From Liolophura sinensis (lineage: Eukaryota; Mollusca; Polyplacophora; Chitonida; Chitonidae), in NCBI RefSeq assembly GCF_032854445.1, contig NC_088305.1, positions 19,329,717 through 19,393,716 on the forward strand: a DNA stretch of 64,000 nt, written 5' to 3'. A program made the translations under genes and the position numbers. The notes beneath the pieces were generated by a model. That model was not told where the DNA came from. It did not search any database and saw only the letters and a list, made by a program, of their open reading frames with translations. Numbering within the stretch: position 1 is the stretch's first letter; each line of letters begins with the position of its first letter. Positions 12,185-22,799 of the stretch are shown piece after piece.

Positions 12185-14903
12185 TTTATTTGCTTGCAGA
12201 AAAAAAAAAAAAACAATCATAAAATGTGGACCTTCTCTTCTCTCTGCATCAAAATGACAAAGATATACATGTACTATCAAAACTAGGAATTATGCTTAAA
12301 CAACTGTCATTACTTCATTTTCCCACAATCTCAAAGTTTGAACTGAACAGCCTTTTGCAAAAAATTATGAATTACCCATGACATGATGCACAAAGTAAAG
12401 TAACTGTCTGATTGTACTACATTCCAAAAATGCTATCCCCTACCACATTTCGCTTCTTGACCAAATTTGTCATTTTGCCTTGAAGCATACGACACACGTG
12501 GTTAGCATAACCTCAGATGTAAAGTACAGGTAAGTCTAGATGTAAACTGATAAAGAAATTGTGATAAAATCGTACATATTCAGTGTGAGAAGTTCTCGCC
12601 AGACGAAGGGTTTTCTGAAAATGCTAATATATTATCGGGTCAATCACCCTCTTCACGGTTATACATTTTATTTAAATAATGACAAATATCCTGGGCAGAC
12701 CCCTTACTGAGATTTTTGCTAAGGAACTACATACATGTTAATAGTTGTTAGTACAGGAATAACATTATAAAGTGAAAATAAAGGCATAAATAAACATTTC
12801 TTCTTATGTATGTACACATATTTACAGGGCAAGAACTTAACCCTTGTGTTAGCACAATCAGTGTTATATTTCATACATATATATATGTACACACATGTAA
12901 ATGTAAGAAACACATAAAAATCGACTAAAATGAGAAGGCAAATGTCAATGAAATACACACACTGCGTGTGATAACTTCACATTGTGACCTATTCCTACAC
13001 CTAGCTCACCACCCAATTATGCTAAACACAGTGTTTGCAAATTATCAGTACAGTTAAATGGAGACTGAAAACTCTAGCTCAAAGACATCTAAGTTTTTCA
13101 TGCAACATTGCCTATCTGAGAATATCCTATTTGCTAACGGAGTTATCTCCCCTGAATGGATAAGCAGAAAACTGGTTAAGCACTACTGATTAAAAACAAA
13201 CCCTTCACTTCCCAGGGATTATGTATTCAAGCATATAAGTTTATGCACTGGTAGATAAATAGATGTATGACGTTCACCGTCCTTTGATGAGCACATCTGC
13301 GATGACCAAAAGTAAACATTAAATTCTCATCACATCACAGCCTATTAAAAACACAGCAGACTGGTACATCATCTGAAAGACGATAGTAAGGACTTTGGTA
13401 CTGTGGGTAATGAATAATGTCATCTATATATTAAAGGGATAAAGAATGGCTTCTGATTGGCTGGTGTAAGAGACAGGCAAGTTCAGGCTATGTCTGATAT
13501 AACATGAATTTTAGGAATGGCAGATTTGATTGCTGAAAAACTATGATGACTTATTCAATGAAAAGGAAACTCAATTTTATTTATTTATTTTTCCTTCTAA
13601 GTATCACACACTTCTCTCCTTTTTTTTTTTTATTTGTTGAATTTTGGGCTTGCAAGTTTCCACCACCAAAATGATGTACAAGATCCAACCAAGGTTGCCA
13701 TTAACCAATGATAGCCAAGTGATACCTCAACCTGACCTGGCAGTCAAGCACAGAGGGCACAAAGTGTGCTGCTTTCAGTACCAGACTGCAGGCTGTTGCG
13801 TCAAATCAGGGACAAAAGTTACCTCCCTTCCTCAGTCACACAGTGAAGAAAAATTAAGCTAATATCTTCCCCATTGCACACTTGTACATAACCCCTTATC
13901 ATTGCTAAATTTTTCTACAGCATTGGTGGCTAAAACTTGCATCCTAAAACTTGAAAGAGGAATAGTACCTGGCATCCAGAGTAGTGTTCATTAATCAGGA
14001 AAAAATAAAAACTACACAATACAACAACAACACACACATTCCACTGTTCAAATCTGATTACCTCTTCAAAGCTTGGCTTGCACTAATAACAATTTCCAGC
14101 TTCCTCAAAGAATTAAACAAAGTAAAATGTGCTGAACCAGGGAGAATTTCCTTTTAGTCCAGTGACAGAAAGGAAAGCTCACAAAGGTCATCAGTGCTTC
14201 AACCCTTAGCAGGGTTGTCCTGGGTGACGATATGAGGCGTGGTGTTTACAGTGGTCACGGCTGTCTGCTGGAAGATGTGCTTGTAATGCGAGACAGATAA
14301 GGTTACAAGAGACCATAGGATAAAAATTTCTCTCTAAAAATTGTTATATAGGTTAGAGCATGGAAATCTGGTCTTCACAAACTTAAAACCCTTTTCAGAC
14401 ACAATATTATTCATATTTGAACACTGAATGTACATGTAGGAGGGATTTAACTCTAAATATCTGAAAAGAGATAATGATTTAATAAAGAGTTCCTCAAGAA
14501 TGTCTCATGGAGTCTTCAATACATGTCCTCGTATACACTACATGATAATCATTCTGTCGTTTCATTTTTCTTTTCTTTTTTTTTCTTTTCTATCTGACAT
14601 CATCAGCGACTGATTCAACTACTCGAATGGTAGTCCAGCCATTTGTATTGCAAGAGCCCTAAGCACTACTGTACAAGAACCTAAGGCAAATGTAGTCTTG
14701 GAAATTCTCCTACAAATCGCCAGTCAAAATGCACCATTATACCCTAGTGTTTTCAAGGTGTCAAGATAAAAAAGAGAATTTTGTTTAACATTAACACTTT
14801 TCTCTGGTTGCTCCATGCAAACCATGGAACTTCAAAGAGCACATTTGAACCATATTATTAACTGTCTCTTCAAAAATAACAACAACAGCCACACCCAATT
14901 CCC
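12185..14903 (-). other. Probable 3' UTR / 3' flank of gene A
   Basis: This repeat-poor stretch follows the stop codon of gene A on the minus strand. AATAAA-type poly(A) signals on that strand lie at 12185-12190 and about 13576-13590, so a 1.3- or 2.7-kb 3' UTR is possible. The true end cannot be decided from sequence. A candidate alternative terminal exon lies inside it at 14199-14267. Confidence 0.3.
14199..14267 (-). CDS. Candidate alternative terminal exon of gene A (low confidence)
   Basis: On the minus strand a pyrimidine-rich stretch and tcttccag precede 23 codons in phase 0, reading QTAVTTVNTTPHIVTQDNP then AKG and a stop. Phase 0 matches the donor of gene A exon 4, so splicing here instead of to exon 5 would give a protein with no PPxY motif. 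An acceptor 12 bases upstream (acaag) also keeps the frame. This could equally be chance coding-like sequence in the 3' UTR; no homology is recognised. Confidence 0.22.
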   Translation of the reverse strand, partial: QTAVTTVNTTPHIVTQDNPAKG

Positions 14904-17900
14904 TCAATGTTGATAGAAGTTCTGGTTTCTGGTTTCAAAGTCACAGTATCCTGTGGGTGGGGCTGCATAAGATGGAGGCAGAGTCATATAGGCAGCCTGG
15001 GCGGGGTATTGTTGGCCGTACGGTGGAGGTGGGCTGTTGTTGGCACCTGAGTAAAAACTGCTGCTTCTTAGGTCAGAGTCGGAATAAGCTGGTGGCTGAA
15101 ACAGAGAATGGTAGAAACTAGAAGATATGCGGCGTGTTTACAAAGTATAGATACCCCTGCCGACTCTTTTCTTTTCGTCACTTGTGGGGAATATCGAGAA
15201 CTACACGGTAACACCCACACAGACATGCTTTATCCGATTAAGCCCCACCCCCAACCCCCCTTCAAACACCACTCCTCAGACCTGTAACACTCTGTAAAAC
15301 TTTTAAAAAGTGTTCCACAAAATTTTATCAGATCATATCTTGCCCACAACAATGTACCACATACCCACACCCATGTGTAAATAACAAACACCCCTTACAC
15401 ACACACAGTACAAAACTCCAGCCACAGAATACTTTCAGACCAGTGTTTAGGAGGCCTCTTTGCCCTTGTGATTGGCACGCAGGCAGAGCCAGCGGCAAAC
15501 CCATCAGTAGGTTGCTGGCAGACTATTTGGCAGGGGACTACAGTAACGTGATTTTATATGATGTGACTAACCTGCTCTAGACCTGCCAATGGCTCTGTGT
15601 TTGACAGGGGACTGTGTGGTAGCCTTATGATGATGGGATGTTATGTGATGTGACTTACCTTCTCTAGATCTGCCAATGGCTCTGTGTTTGACAGGGGACT
15701 GTATGGTAGCGTGATGATGATGGGATATTATGTGATGTGACTGACCTTCTCTAGATCTGCCAATGGCTCTGTGTTTGACAGGAGACTGTATGGTAGCGTG
15801 ATGATGATGGGATGTTATGTGATGTGACTAACCTGCTCTAGACCTGCCAAGGGCTCTGTGTTTGACAGGGGACTGTGTGGTAGCGTGATAATGATGGGAT
15901 GTTATGTGATGTGACTAACCTTCTCTAGATCTGCCGAGGGCTCTGTGTTTGACAGGGGACTGTATGGTAGCGTGATGATGATGGGATGTTATGTGATGTG
16001 ACTTACCTTCTCTAGATCTGCCGAGTGCTCTGTGTCTGACAGGGGACTGTGTGGTAGCATGATGATGATGGGATGTTATGTGATGTGACTTACCTTTTCT
16101 AGACCTGCCAAGGGCTCTGTGTTTGACAGGGGACTGTGTGGTAGCCTTATGATGATGGGATGTTATGTGATGTGACTTACCTTCTCTAGATCTGCTGATG
16201 GCTCTGTGTTTGACAGGGGACTGTATGGTAGCCTTATGATGGGATGTTATGTGATGTGACTAACCTTCTCTAGATCTGCCAATGGCTCTGTGTTTGACAG
16301 GGGACTGTGTGGTAGCCTTATGATGATGGGATGTTATGTGATGTGACTCACCTTCTCTAGATCTGCCAATGGCTCTGTGTTTGACAGGGGACTGTGTGGT
16401 AGCGTGATGATGATGGGATGTTATGTGATGTCACTTACCTTCTCGACCTGCTGATGGCTCTGTGTTTGACAGGGGACTGTGTGGTAGCGTGATGATGATG
16501 AGATGTTATGTGATGTGACTTACCTTCTCTAGATCTGCCAATGGCTCTGTGTTTGACAGGGGACTGTATGGTAACGTGATGATGATGGGATGTTATGTGA
16601 TGTCACTTACCTTCTCGACCTGCTGATGGCTGTGTTTGACAGGGGACTGTGTGGTAGCGTGATGATGATGAGATGTTATGTGATGTGACTAACCTTCTCT
16701 AGATCTGCCGATGGCTCTGTGTTTGACAGGGGACTGAATGGTAACATTATGATAATGGAATGCTATGTGATGTGACTAACGTTCTCTAGATCTGCTGATG
16801 GCTCTGTGATTGATAGGGGACTGTATGGTAGCGTGATGATGATGGGATGTTATGTGATGTGACTAACCTTCTCTAGATCTGCCAATGGCTCTGTGTTTGA
16901 CAGGGGACTGTGTGGTAGCGTGATGATGATGGGATGTTATGTGATGTGACTAACCTCTAGATCTGCCGATGGCTCTGTGTTTGACAGGGGACTGTGTGGT
17001 AGCCTTATGATGATGGGATGTTATGTGATGTGACTAACCTTCTCTAGATCTGCCAAGGGCTCTGTGTTTGACAGGAGACTGTATGGTAGCGTGATGATGA
17101 TGGGATGCTATGTGATGTGACTAACCTTCTCTAGACCTCCTAATGGCTCTGTGTTTGACAGGAGACTGTATGGTAGCGTGATGATGATGGAATGTTATGT
17201 GATGTGACTAACCTTCTCTAGATCTGCCGAGGGCTCTGTGTTTGACAGGGGACTGTGTGGTAGCCTTATGATGATGGGATGTTCTGTGATGTGACTTACC
17301 TTCTCTAGACTTGCCGATGGCTCTGTGTTTGACAGGAGACTGTATGGTAGCGTTATGATGATGGAATGTTATGTGATGTGACTAACCTTCTCTAGATCTG
17401 CTGATGGTTCTGTAATTGACAGGTGACTGTAAGGTAGCGTTTTGATGATGGGATGTTATGTGATGTGACAGACCTTCTCTAGACTTGCTGATGGCTCTGT
17501 GTTTGACAGGAGACTGTATGGTAGCGTGATGATGATGGAATGTTATGTGATGTGACTCACCTTCTCTAGATCTGCTGATGGTTCTGTAATTGACAGGTGA
17601 CTGTAAAGTAGCGTTTTGATGATGGGATGTTATGTGATGTGACTGACCTTCTCGAGATCTACCGATAGCTCTGTGTTTGACAGGGGACTGTATGGTAGCG
17701 TGATGATGATGGGATGTTATGTGATGTGACTAACCTTCTCTAGATCTGCCGAGGGCTCTGTGTTTGACAGGGGACTGTGTGGTAGCCTTATGATGATGGG
17801 ATGTTATGTGATGTGACTAACCTTCTCTAGATCTGCCGAGGGCTCTGTGTTTGACAGGGGACTGTGTGGTAGCCTTATGATTTTTTTTTTTTTTTTTTTT

Positions 17901-20900
17901 GATTGGTGTTTTACGCCGTACTCAAGAATATTTCACTTATACGACGGCGGCCAGCATTATGGTGGGTGGAAACCGGGCAGAGCCCGGCGGAAGGTAGCCT
18001 TATGATGATGGAATGTTATGTGATGTGACTAACCTTCTCTAGATCTGCCGAGGGCTCTGTGTTTGACAGGGGGCTGTACGGTAGAGTGATAATAACGGGA
18101 TGTTGCCGATATCTGTATCTCCAGAATCCAGCACATGACGAGAGAAGAAAGATGAAGAAGACTAAACCAAACCTGTTCAAGAAGAAGAGTACTACACATC
18201 AAGAAAATGACTAATAATATTATATTCATTAGAAGTAGTACAAGAAATATGGTCATTATGAACACAAAATAGTATATTTTGCTCATGATGAAATTACTCA
18301 TTCTGGGAGTTCCATCAAAGTTAGAAAACTGTTTTAAGTCTTCCATGTTTTTTTTTTTTCATTTCTTTTGGATGGTAGGGTGATATCCTACTGGGAAAAC
18401 ATACACGTAAGTTGCAGCTCCAAAGTGTTTACCTATTTACTTATTGTTGTTTATCGCTAAACTCAATGACTTTTTGCCTTACTCGATGTCGCCAACTTGC
18501 ATGGGTGGAGAAAAGCAGGGGGCCTGGCATAAACCACCAACCTCTGGTAAGTTACTGACAAACTTTTTCACTTATGACTTTCCACAGACATGCCCATGAT
18601 ATTAGTGGAAGACAATAATCATGAGAACATCAGGTTTGACCCCGCACCTTGGGTATCCCAGCAAATAAAAAACAACCTACCAGAAGTACCATAAACCCAA
18701 GACTCTGTATGACGCACAACAAACGTTGATACCACAGCAATATTCATCCTCACTGCATCTACGTAAGCAAACAGATAAAGTAACTTTCAACGATACAACA
18801 TTACAATGTAGTTTGCAAGAAATACATACACTAAATAATAAAAATCTGTCCAGCAGACAATATGTGTTTCTATAAAAATCCCAACTTTGACTGTCAGTGG
18901 AATGCCATATTTAAAACAAGGTATGACTTTCTTTGTAGTTGCAGTCACTGTCAGTTTGTGGGTATTTTATTTGTTACACGTACATGGTTACTTAGTGGCA
19001 GGATACAGAAATAACCCTCATCATATAGACGCCAAGCCCAATATGAAGGATACTGACATCATATATTTCTGTATCCTGCCACTGAGTAACAACATAACAA
19101 ATTTATCCTACAAAGACCCATCGATTCAGGGCAAAAGACCGATGTATAGGTGAATATCTTCCATGATCAATGTTTTCACAATTGAACAAATGGAGATAAC
19201 CAAATCAGCACAAACATTTCACGTGGGCTGCAGTGTACTGGAATATACACGGCCCTCATGTGACAGATGCCATCCAATGAAAAGCAGAGTATTTTTGTCT
19301 GACGTGGGATAACTGCCTCTACAAGAGAGCGGTCACACTTTAACAGCAGGGGCATAATTCCCCTAATGCTGTTTTGGTCAGGCTTTGGTGACATTAACCA
19401 GTCAACAGATATTTGTGAAGCAATATTTCTCCGTCTAACCTTTGCTGAAGACCACTTGTTCAACCATACTAAAAAATATTTTGTGAAACGTAAGTAACCT
19501 TCAACAAGACCATTTAAATAGTCCTTCGAGCACTGCGGAATGCTTACTACCTCCTTGAAAAAAAAAGTAGATGCTGGAAAATCTGAACAATTTCCTGCCC
19601 AAGACTGGGATTGAACCAACATCTTGCATCTCCTCTCAAAGCAATGACCAGAATCTTGATTGATTGGTAACAACCTGCTTCTTCCTGGTCATACTCATGA
19701 ACAATCTCTATCTTTAATAAGTGGAGGTTAGCGTGCTAGCATAGCACCATGAGGAGCCTCTCTCCAATGTTATCGCTCTAAGTTCAAGTCCAGCTCATGA
19801 TGCCTTCCCCTCCAGTTGTATGTGGGAGAATCTGCCAACAACCAGTGGACAGTCGGGGGTTTCTCTTTGGCTCTGCCTGGTTTCCCCCCACCATAATGCT
19901 GGACATTGTTGTATAAGTGAAATATTCTTGAGTACATGTACGACGAAACAAAATCAAATAAATAAATAAATCTACCTTTAATACACACTGGAATTTCATA
20001 TTTGATTAGATTATTTGTGATTTCAGAAACATTATGGAGATGAACAGACATAACAAACTACTCACCTATTGTTGTCACAATAATAAGCATTGACCTAGAA
20101 GACAAAGAAAACATATTTGAGATTATCACTGAACAAAAAGACCAAACTACCCAGCTTAAAGCAAACATGGAAAGGTAATGTAAAACTAAGAATATGCTTT
20201 TAAGAAAATTGAAAAAAGACATGCCAAAATAAAAGGTAATAATAAAATGTTGCACTTTTGAGGCAAGTTATATATTTCTTAGTAACCCCTCTATTTCATG
20301 CATATTTTCCATATCAATGGTCTGGAACATTCGGAAATGACGTCACCAATAAAGATACTGGGACCGCAGAACCAGCTTAGCCTGCACCCACCTCCAAGAG
20401 TTGTTTTGACGGCTATCACCGTTTATTCTATGTCACCACAGCAGGCTACTTAATTTCGGGACTGACCACTGGGGCATGTGGAAAGTTCTAGTTTAAAGCC
20501 ATCTTTACACCTCTACAAGAAAGCTAAGAAGTTTCTATGTGTTAGATCATATCCTAAACTCCATATTCAAACATGAAAACCAAGCCATTTCATGTATCAT
20601 TCAAAGCAGTCTTGAACATGATTTTTGTGCAGTACAACTGTACCTAAAACACATGAGAATTTTCAAAGGACATTTTTAGTCTCACATCGTGTGAAGATAC
20701 ATGTACGTTACTTCAACTCATATCAACACGCTGTTGCCAAAAAAAAAAAATGCGGGATGGTGAACAAGAGTTTGTGCTACATGTAGCTGTCTAAAAAAAC
20801 ACATGTCCATATGTACCAGGCATGTTTATTTTCTTCCAGGCAATCAATCAAGGTTTTAACAATCTGGGTTTGCACATGGCCAAAAATTTCTACCCCTGGA

Positions 20901-21996
20901 CATAGCCCCCACTTCCAACTATTCTGTATGGGAGAACATTGAGAAACAAACCTACACCTAATCACAGTGCATGACTGTGAAAACCAAGGAAAACTGCTCA
21001 ATTCCAAATGTATAAATGAGGTAAAAACTAGAATCTGTTTGTGTTACAAGTAGTAGAGTGTGCACAATTTGAAGTCTGTATTACATGTAAAGTTTGTGTT
21101 ACATGTACTGTGTGCACCACATTTGATGTCTGAACTAGAGTTGTCAATTATTTCAATTCTAGCAGAGTGTACGCCAGTCACTTTGATCATTACCTAAGAA
21201 TCTATTTGCATTCAATCAACAGACAGATTTAAATGGGATGTACTCTCTAACACTGTCTAACTTTGGTTTCAAGAAATTGACATACGGCTGAACAAGATTG
21301 TTCCAATTTAACTTCAGAGCACTCTTGAACTAACTGAAATTTTTAAATGTTATCATGTTTTCCAACATTGAAAAACCAATTACCGGTAGTCTAATTTACA
21401 CCCAGACATGTCGGCTTCCTCTCCGGCTGCATGTAGGAACGTCTGCGAGCAACCTTGGGAAGGTCATGAGTTTCCCCCAGGCTCTCCATCATACAAGTGA
21501 AATATTCTTGAGCACGGCGTAAAAACACGGTAAAATATCAAGTAAATAAATAGTCAAAACCTGGGATTTTAAGTTGCATTTTCACCTTCTTTAACCTAAG
21601 ACTTACTGCTCAAGTAAAGGGTGCTGAACTGAACATTTTGTTTGTGAAGTGTGATGAACCTATAGTGAAAACTCAAAGAATTTATCTTGAACTTGCAAAA
21701 CTTTACCAAAATTCGAAACACCAATTATGAACTAATGACCAAAAATAATAGGCCTACTACTTGAAGTACTACAATCTAAAGGGTCGCATTTCCGCTTCTT
21801 TTTTTTTTCCTTTTTGTTTTACAGCGTCCCAATTCTGTTGTTTCATAGCCTAAATAAAGAACTAATGAAGCCTGGCTTAACGTAAAGAGCTTACAGTGTA
21901 CTAGGACGTTACGTATACACGAAGACAGCCTAAAAAACCAACCTGCTGAATCTTCAAGGATAATCCGAAAAACGTCAACAACAAAGTCCCTGCCAT
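14904..21996 (-). CDS. Gene A: VOPP1/WBP1-family membrane adaptor, 5 coding exons
   Basis: Coding exons are 21996-21943, 20094-20066, 18758-18681, 18172-18034 and 15095-14904, totalling 492 nt and 163 aa. All borders are AG/GT and the frame is continuous (intron phases 0, 2, 2, 0). Residues 1-18 form a signal peptide ([14 protein letters not shown]). Residues 24-42 are the Cys-rich lumenal segment ending [13 protein letters not shown] at 50-54 begins a membrane helix to about 71, followed by basic RYRYR. The cytosolic tail has PPAY (101-104), PPPPY (122-126) and LPPSY (139-143). Human VOPP1 has the same order: CCGSRCC, LWYFW, membrane helix, PPxY. Family members act on endosomal/lysosomal membranes and bind WW-domain proteins such as WWOX or NEDD4-type ligases; this role is inferred. 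The start has a strong context (aaaATGG). The exon 4 donor is the weak GTTAGT, and its 3' end is amplified in the next intron. Confidence 0.85.
15590..18080 (-). repeat. 87-bp minisatellite built from exon 4 3' end plus splice donor, about 27 copies
   Basis: On the minus strand each unit reads aacatcccatcatcatcacg, ctaccacacagtcccctgtc, aaacacagagccattggcag, atctagagaag, then gttagtcacatcacat. The first 71 bases correspond to the end of gene A exon 4 (from QHPVIIT to ADLEK), and the last 16 are the donor and intron start. The unit keeps the exon's reading frame (29 codons) but has an in-frame TAA six codons after the donor. The donor position varies among GTTAGT, GTAAGT, GTGAGT and GTCAGT. 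The copy nearest the transmembrane sequence (18034-18172) is the true exon end; the rest fill intron 4. Confidence 0.93.
17881..17992 (-). mobile_element. 5'-truncated SINE group I inserted in the 87-bp array
   Basis: A pure T run is followed by gattggtgttttacgccgta, then acgacggcggccagcattat and gggcagagcccggcgg, which is the group I 3' end in minus orientation. The flanks are an exact 13-bp target duplication, ggtagccttatga, at 17868-17880 and 17993-18005. The intact tail and duplication point to a recent insertion by a LINE-type machinery. It separates the first array unit from the true exon. Confidence 0.9.
18425..18660 (-). repeat. SINE group IV body, minus orientation
   Basis: The stretch contains aaaccaccaacctctggtaag, then ttactgacaaactttttcac, gacatgcccatgatattagt and ggaagacaataatcatgag, matching the body near 360-500. 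A B-box-like tttgaccccgcacc lies at its right end. It sits in intron 3 of gene A, just downstream of exon 3. Confidence 0.45.
18987..19090. repeat. Hairpin: 27-bp inverted repeat with 50-bp spacer
   Basis: The left arm 18987-19013 (gttacttagtggcaggatac, then agaaata) is the reverse complement of 19064-19090 (tatttctgtatcctgccact, then gagtaac) with one mismatch. It lies in intron 2 of gene A, so the pre-mRNA can fold into a long stem. It may be a MITE remnant or a small-RNA hairpin. Confidence 0.7.
19560..19680 (-). repeat. tRNA-like SINE head
   Basis: On the minus strand, gagaggagatgcaagatgtt then ggttcaatcccagtcttggg looks like a tRNA T-arm and B box, followed by caggaaattg as in group IV copies. 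It sits in intron 2 of gene A. It explains the start of a 165-codon minus-strand open frame here. Confidence 0.4.
19720..19972 (+). repeat. SINE group I, full length but diverged
   Basis: It reads ggttagcgtgctagcatagc, then gttcaagtccagctcatgat and caccataatgctggacattg, ending aaataaataaataaat. It lies antisense in intron 2 of gene A. Confidence 0.8.
20255..20555 (+). repeat. Dispersed repeat family V
   Basis: The order tttgaggca...tatatttcttagtaa, then cagcttagcctgcaccc, gacggctatcacc, gctacttaatttcgggac and tgaccactg recurs at 61943-62225, with a partial copy at 62390-62530. No tRNA-like head is visible. The copy is in intron 1 of gene A. Ends are approximate. Confidence 0.55.
20556..21402. 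other. Intron 1 of gene A, nothing recognised
   Basis: A 76-codon minus-strand open frame at 20777-21007 shows no family motif and no splice borders consistent with gene A phases. I see no repeat here. Confidence 0.45.
21403..21551 (+). repeat. SINE group I, 3' half, diverged
   Basis: It shows tcggcttcctctccggctgc, gagcaaccttgggaaggtca and atacaagtgaaatattcttg followed by aaataaata. The head is missing and the middle is shortened. Confidence 0.75.
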
Positions 21997-22799
21997 TTTG
22001 ATGACCCCTGACCCCTGACACAGTTTTGAAGTCTTCTGCATCACGTGTTTACTCCTTTCCAAACAAAAGAATGCTTGGACAATGGTGACGATATTTAGAC
22101 AATGTTATACATCTTTTTATCACAGTAAATCCACACAGGTTCATATGAAATGCCGCGGGCTAAAAAAATATATTTCCAATCCAATAAAAGAGCCAAATTT
22201 AGTTGATATTGAAAATGTTTCAGGGAGGATAATTCAACAGCCAAGGGAGATAATTTTCCCCTGTCAGGTGAAATATCGCCAAGGAAAATCTGACCTTGAT
22301 ACAAGCGCAGCTTCAGTTAGTGAAAAATGGAGAAAGAGCTTATGCTTTAAAAAGACCAGAGTTGTCTGCAGCGAGGAAGTGGTGATCAACTCCTCTTTTG
22401 ACCAGCCATCTGTGTTTATTTGTTAGAAATTAGTTGCACAGCTTTGAAGTTATATCGCTTCAACTGGTTACAAAATTTTGACAGCATACGCACAACTACA
22501 ACGCTTTCATTTTCGCTGGCTGGGTTTTATGAAATTTCAAAGGTTCACGACACTCAGCAGGTGTGACTGCGGAAACGATTGGGCATACACGTAGCAAGGT
22601 AATCTGTGACTCTGATGTTGTAATAGCCCTCTTATTTTGCCCCAGTTTATGAATCGGCCACCAGGCCGAACGTGTTACCGTTGGGCAAACATTTGTTGTG
22701 CGTAAGGCTAAAGCATCAGTTCATCAAAGCTGCGCTGTTGTGATTCTATTACATGATCCAGCCACCAGGATACGCAAACAGAAGCTAGCAGCTGACAAC
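21997..22799. promoter_or_regulatory. Shared bidirectional promoter of genes A and B
   Basis: Only 803 bp separate the two divergent start codons, so both 5' UTRs and core promoters must lie here, unless non-coding first exons lie further upstream. A TCACGTG E-box (M-box/CLEAR-like core) is at 22041-22047, just upstream of gene A. A duplicated tgacccc word lies at 22002-22015. I see no convincing TATA box. The region contains no group I SINE, in contrast to both flanking introns. A 114-codon plus frame at 22082-22426 has no recognisable motif and is probably not coding. Confidence 0.55.

Noticed and set aside
18029-18346. 105-codon hydrophobic minus-strand frame [12 protein letters not shown]...
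   Set aside because: It reads exon 4 of gene A in the wrong frame. The frame that continues LWYFW and leads to PPAYSD is the correct one.
19176-19673. 165-codon minus-strand frame in intron 2 of gene A
   Set aside because: It starts in a tRNA-like SINE head and shows no protein motif; it is not in phase with gene A exons.
22082-22426. 114-codon plus-strand frame in the A/B spacer
   Set aside because: No family motif and no splice link to gene B; it is more likely promoter or 5' UTR sequence. It could be an upstream frame, but that cannot be shown.
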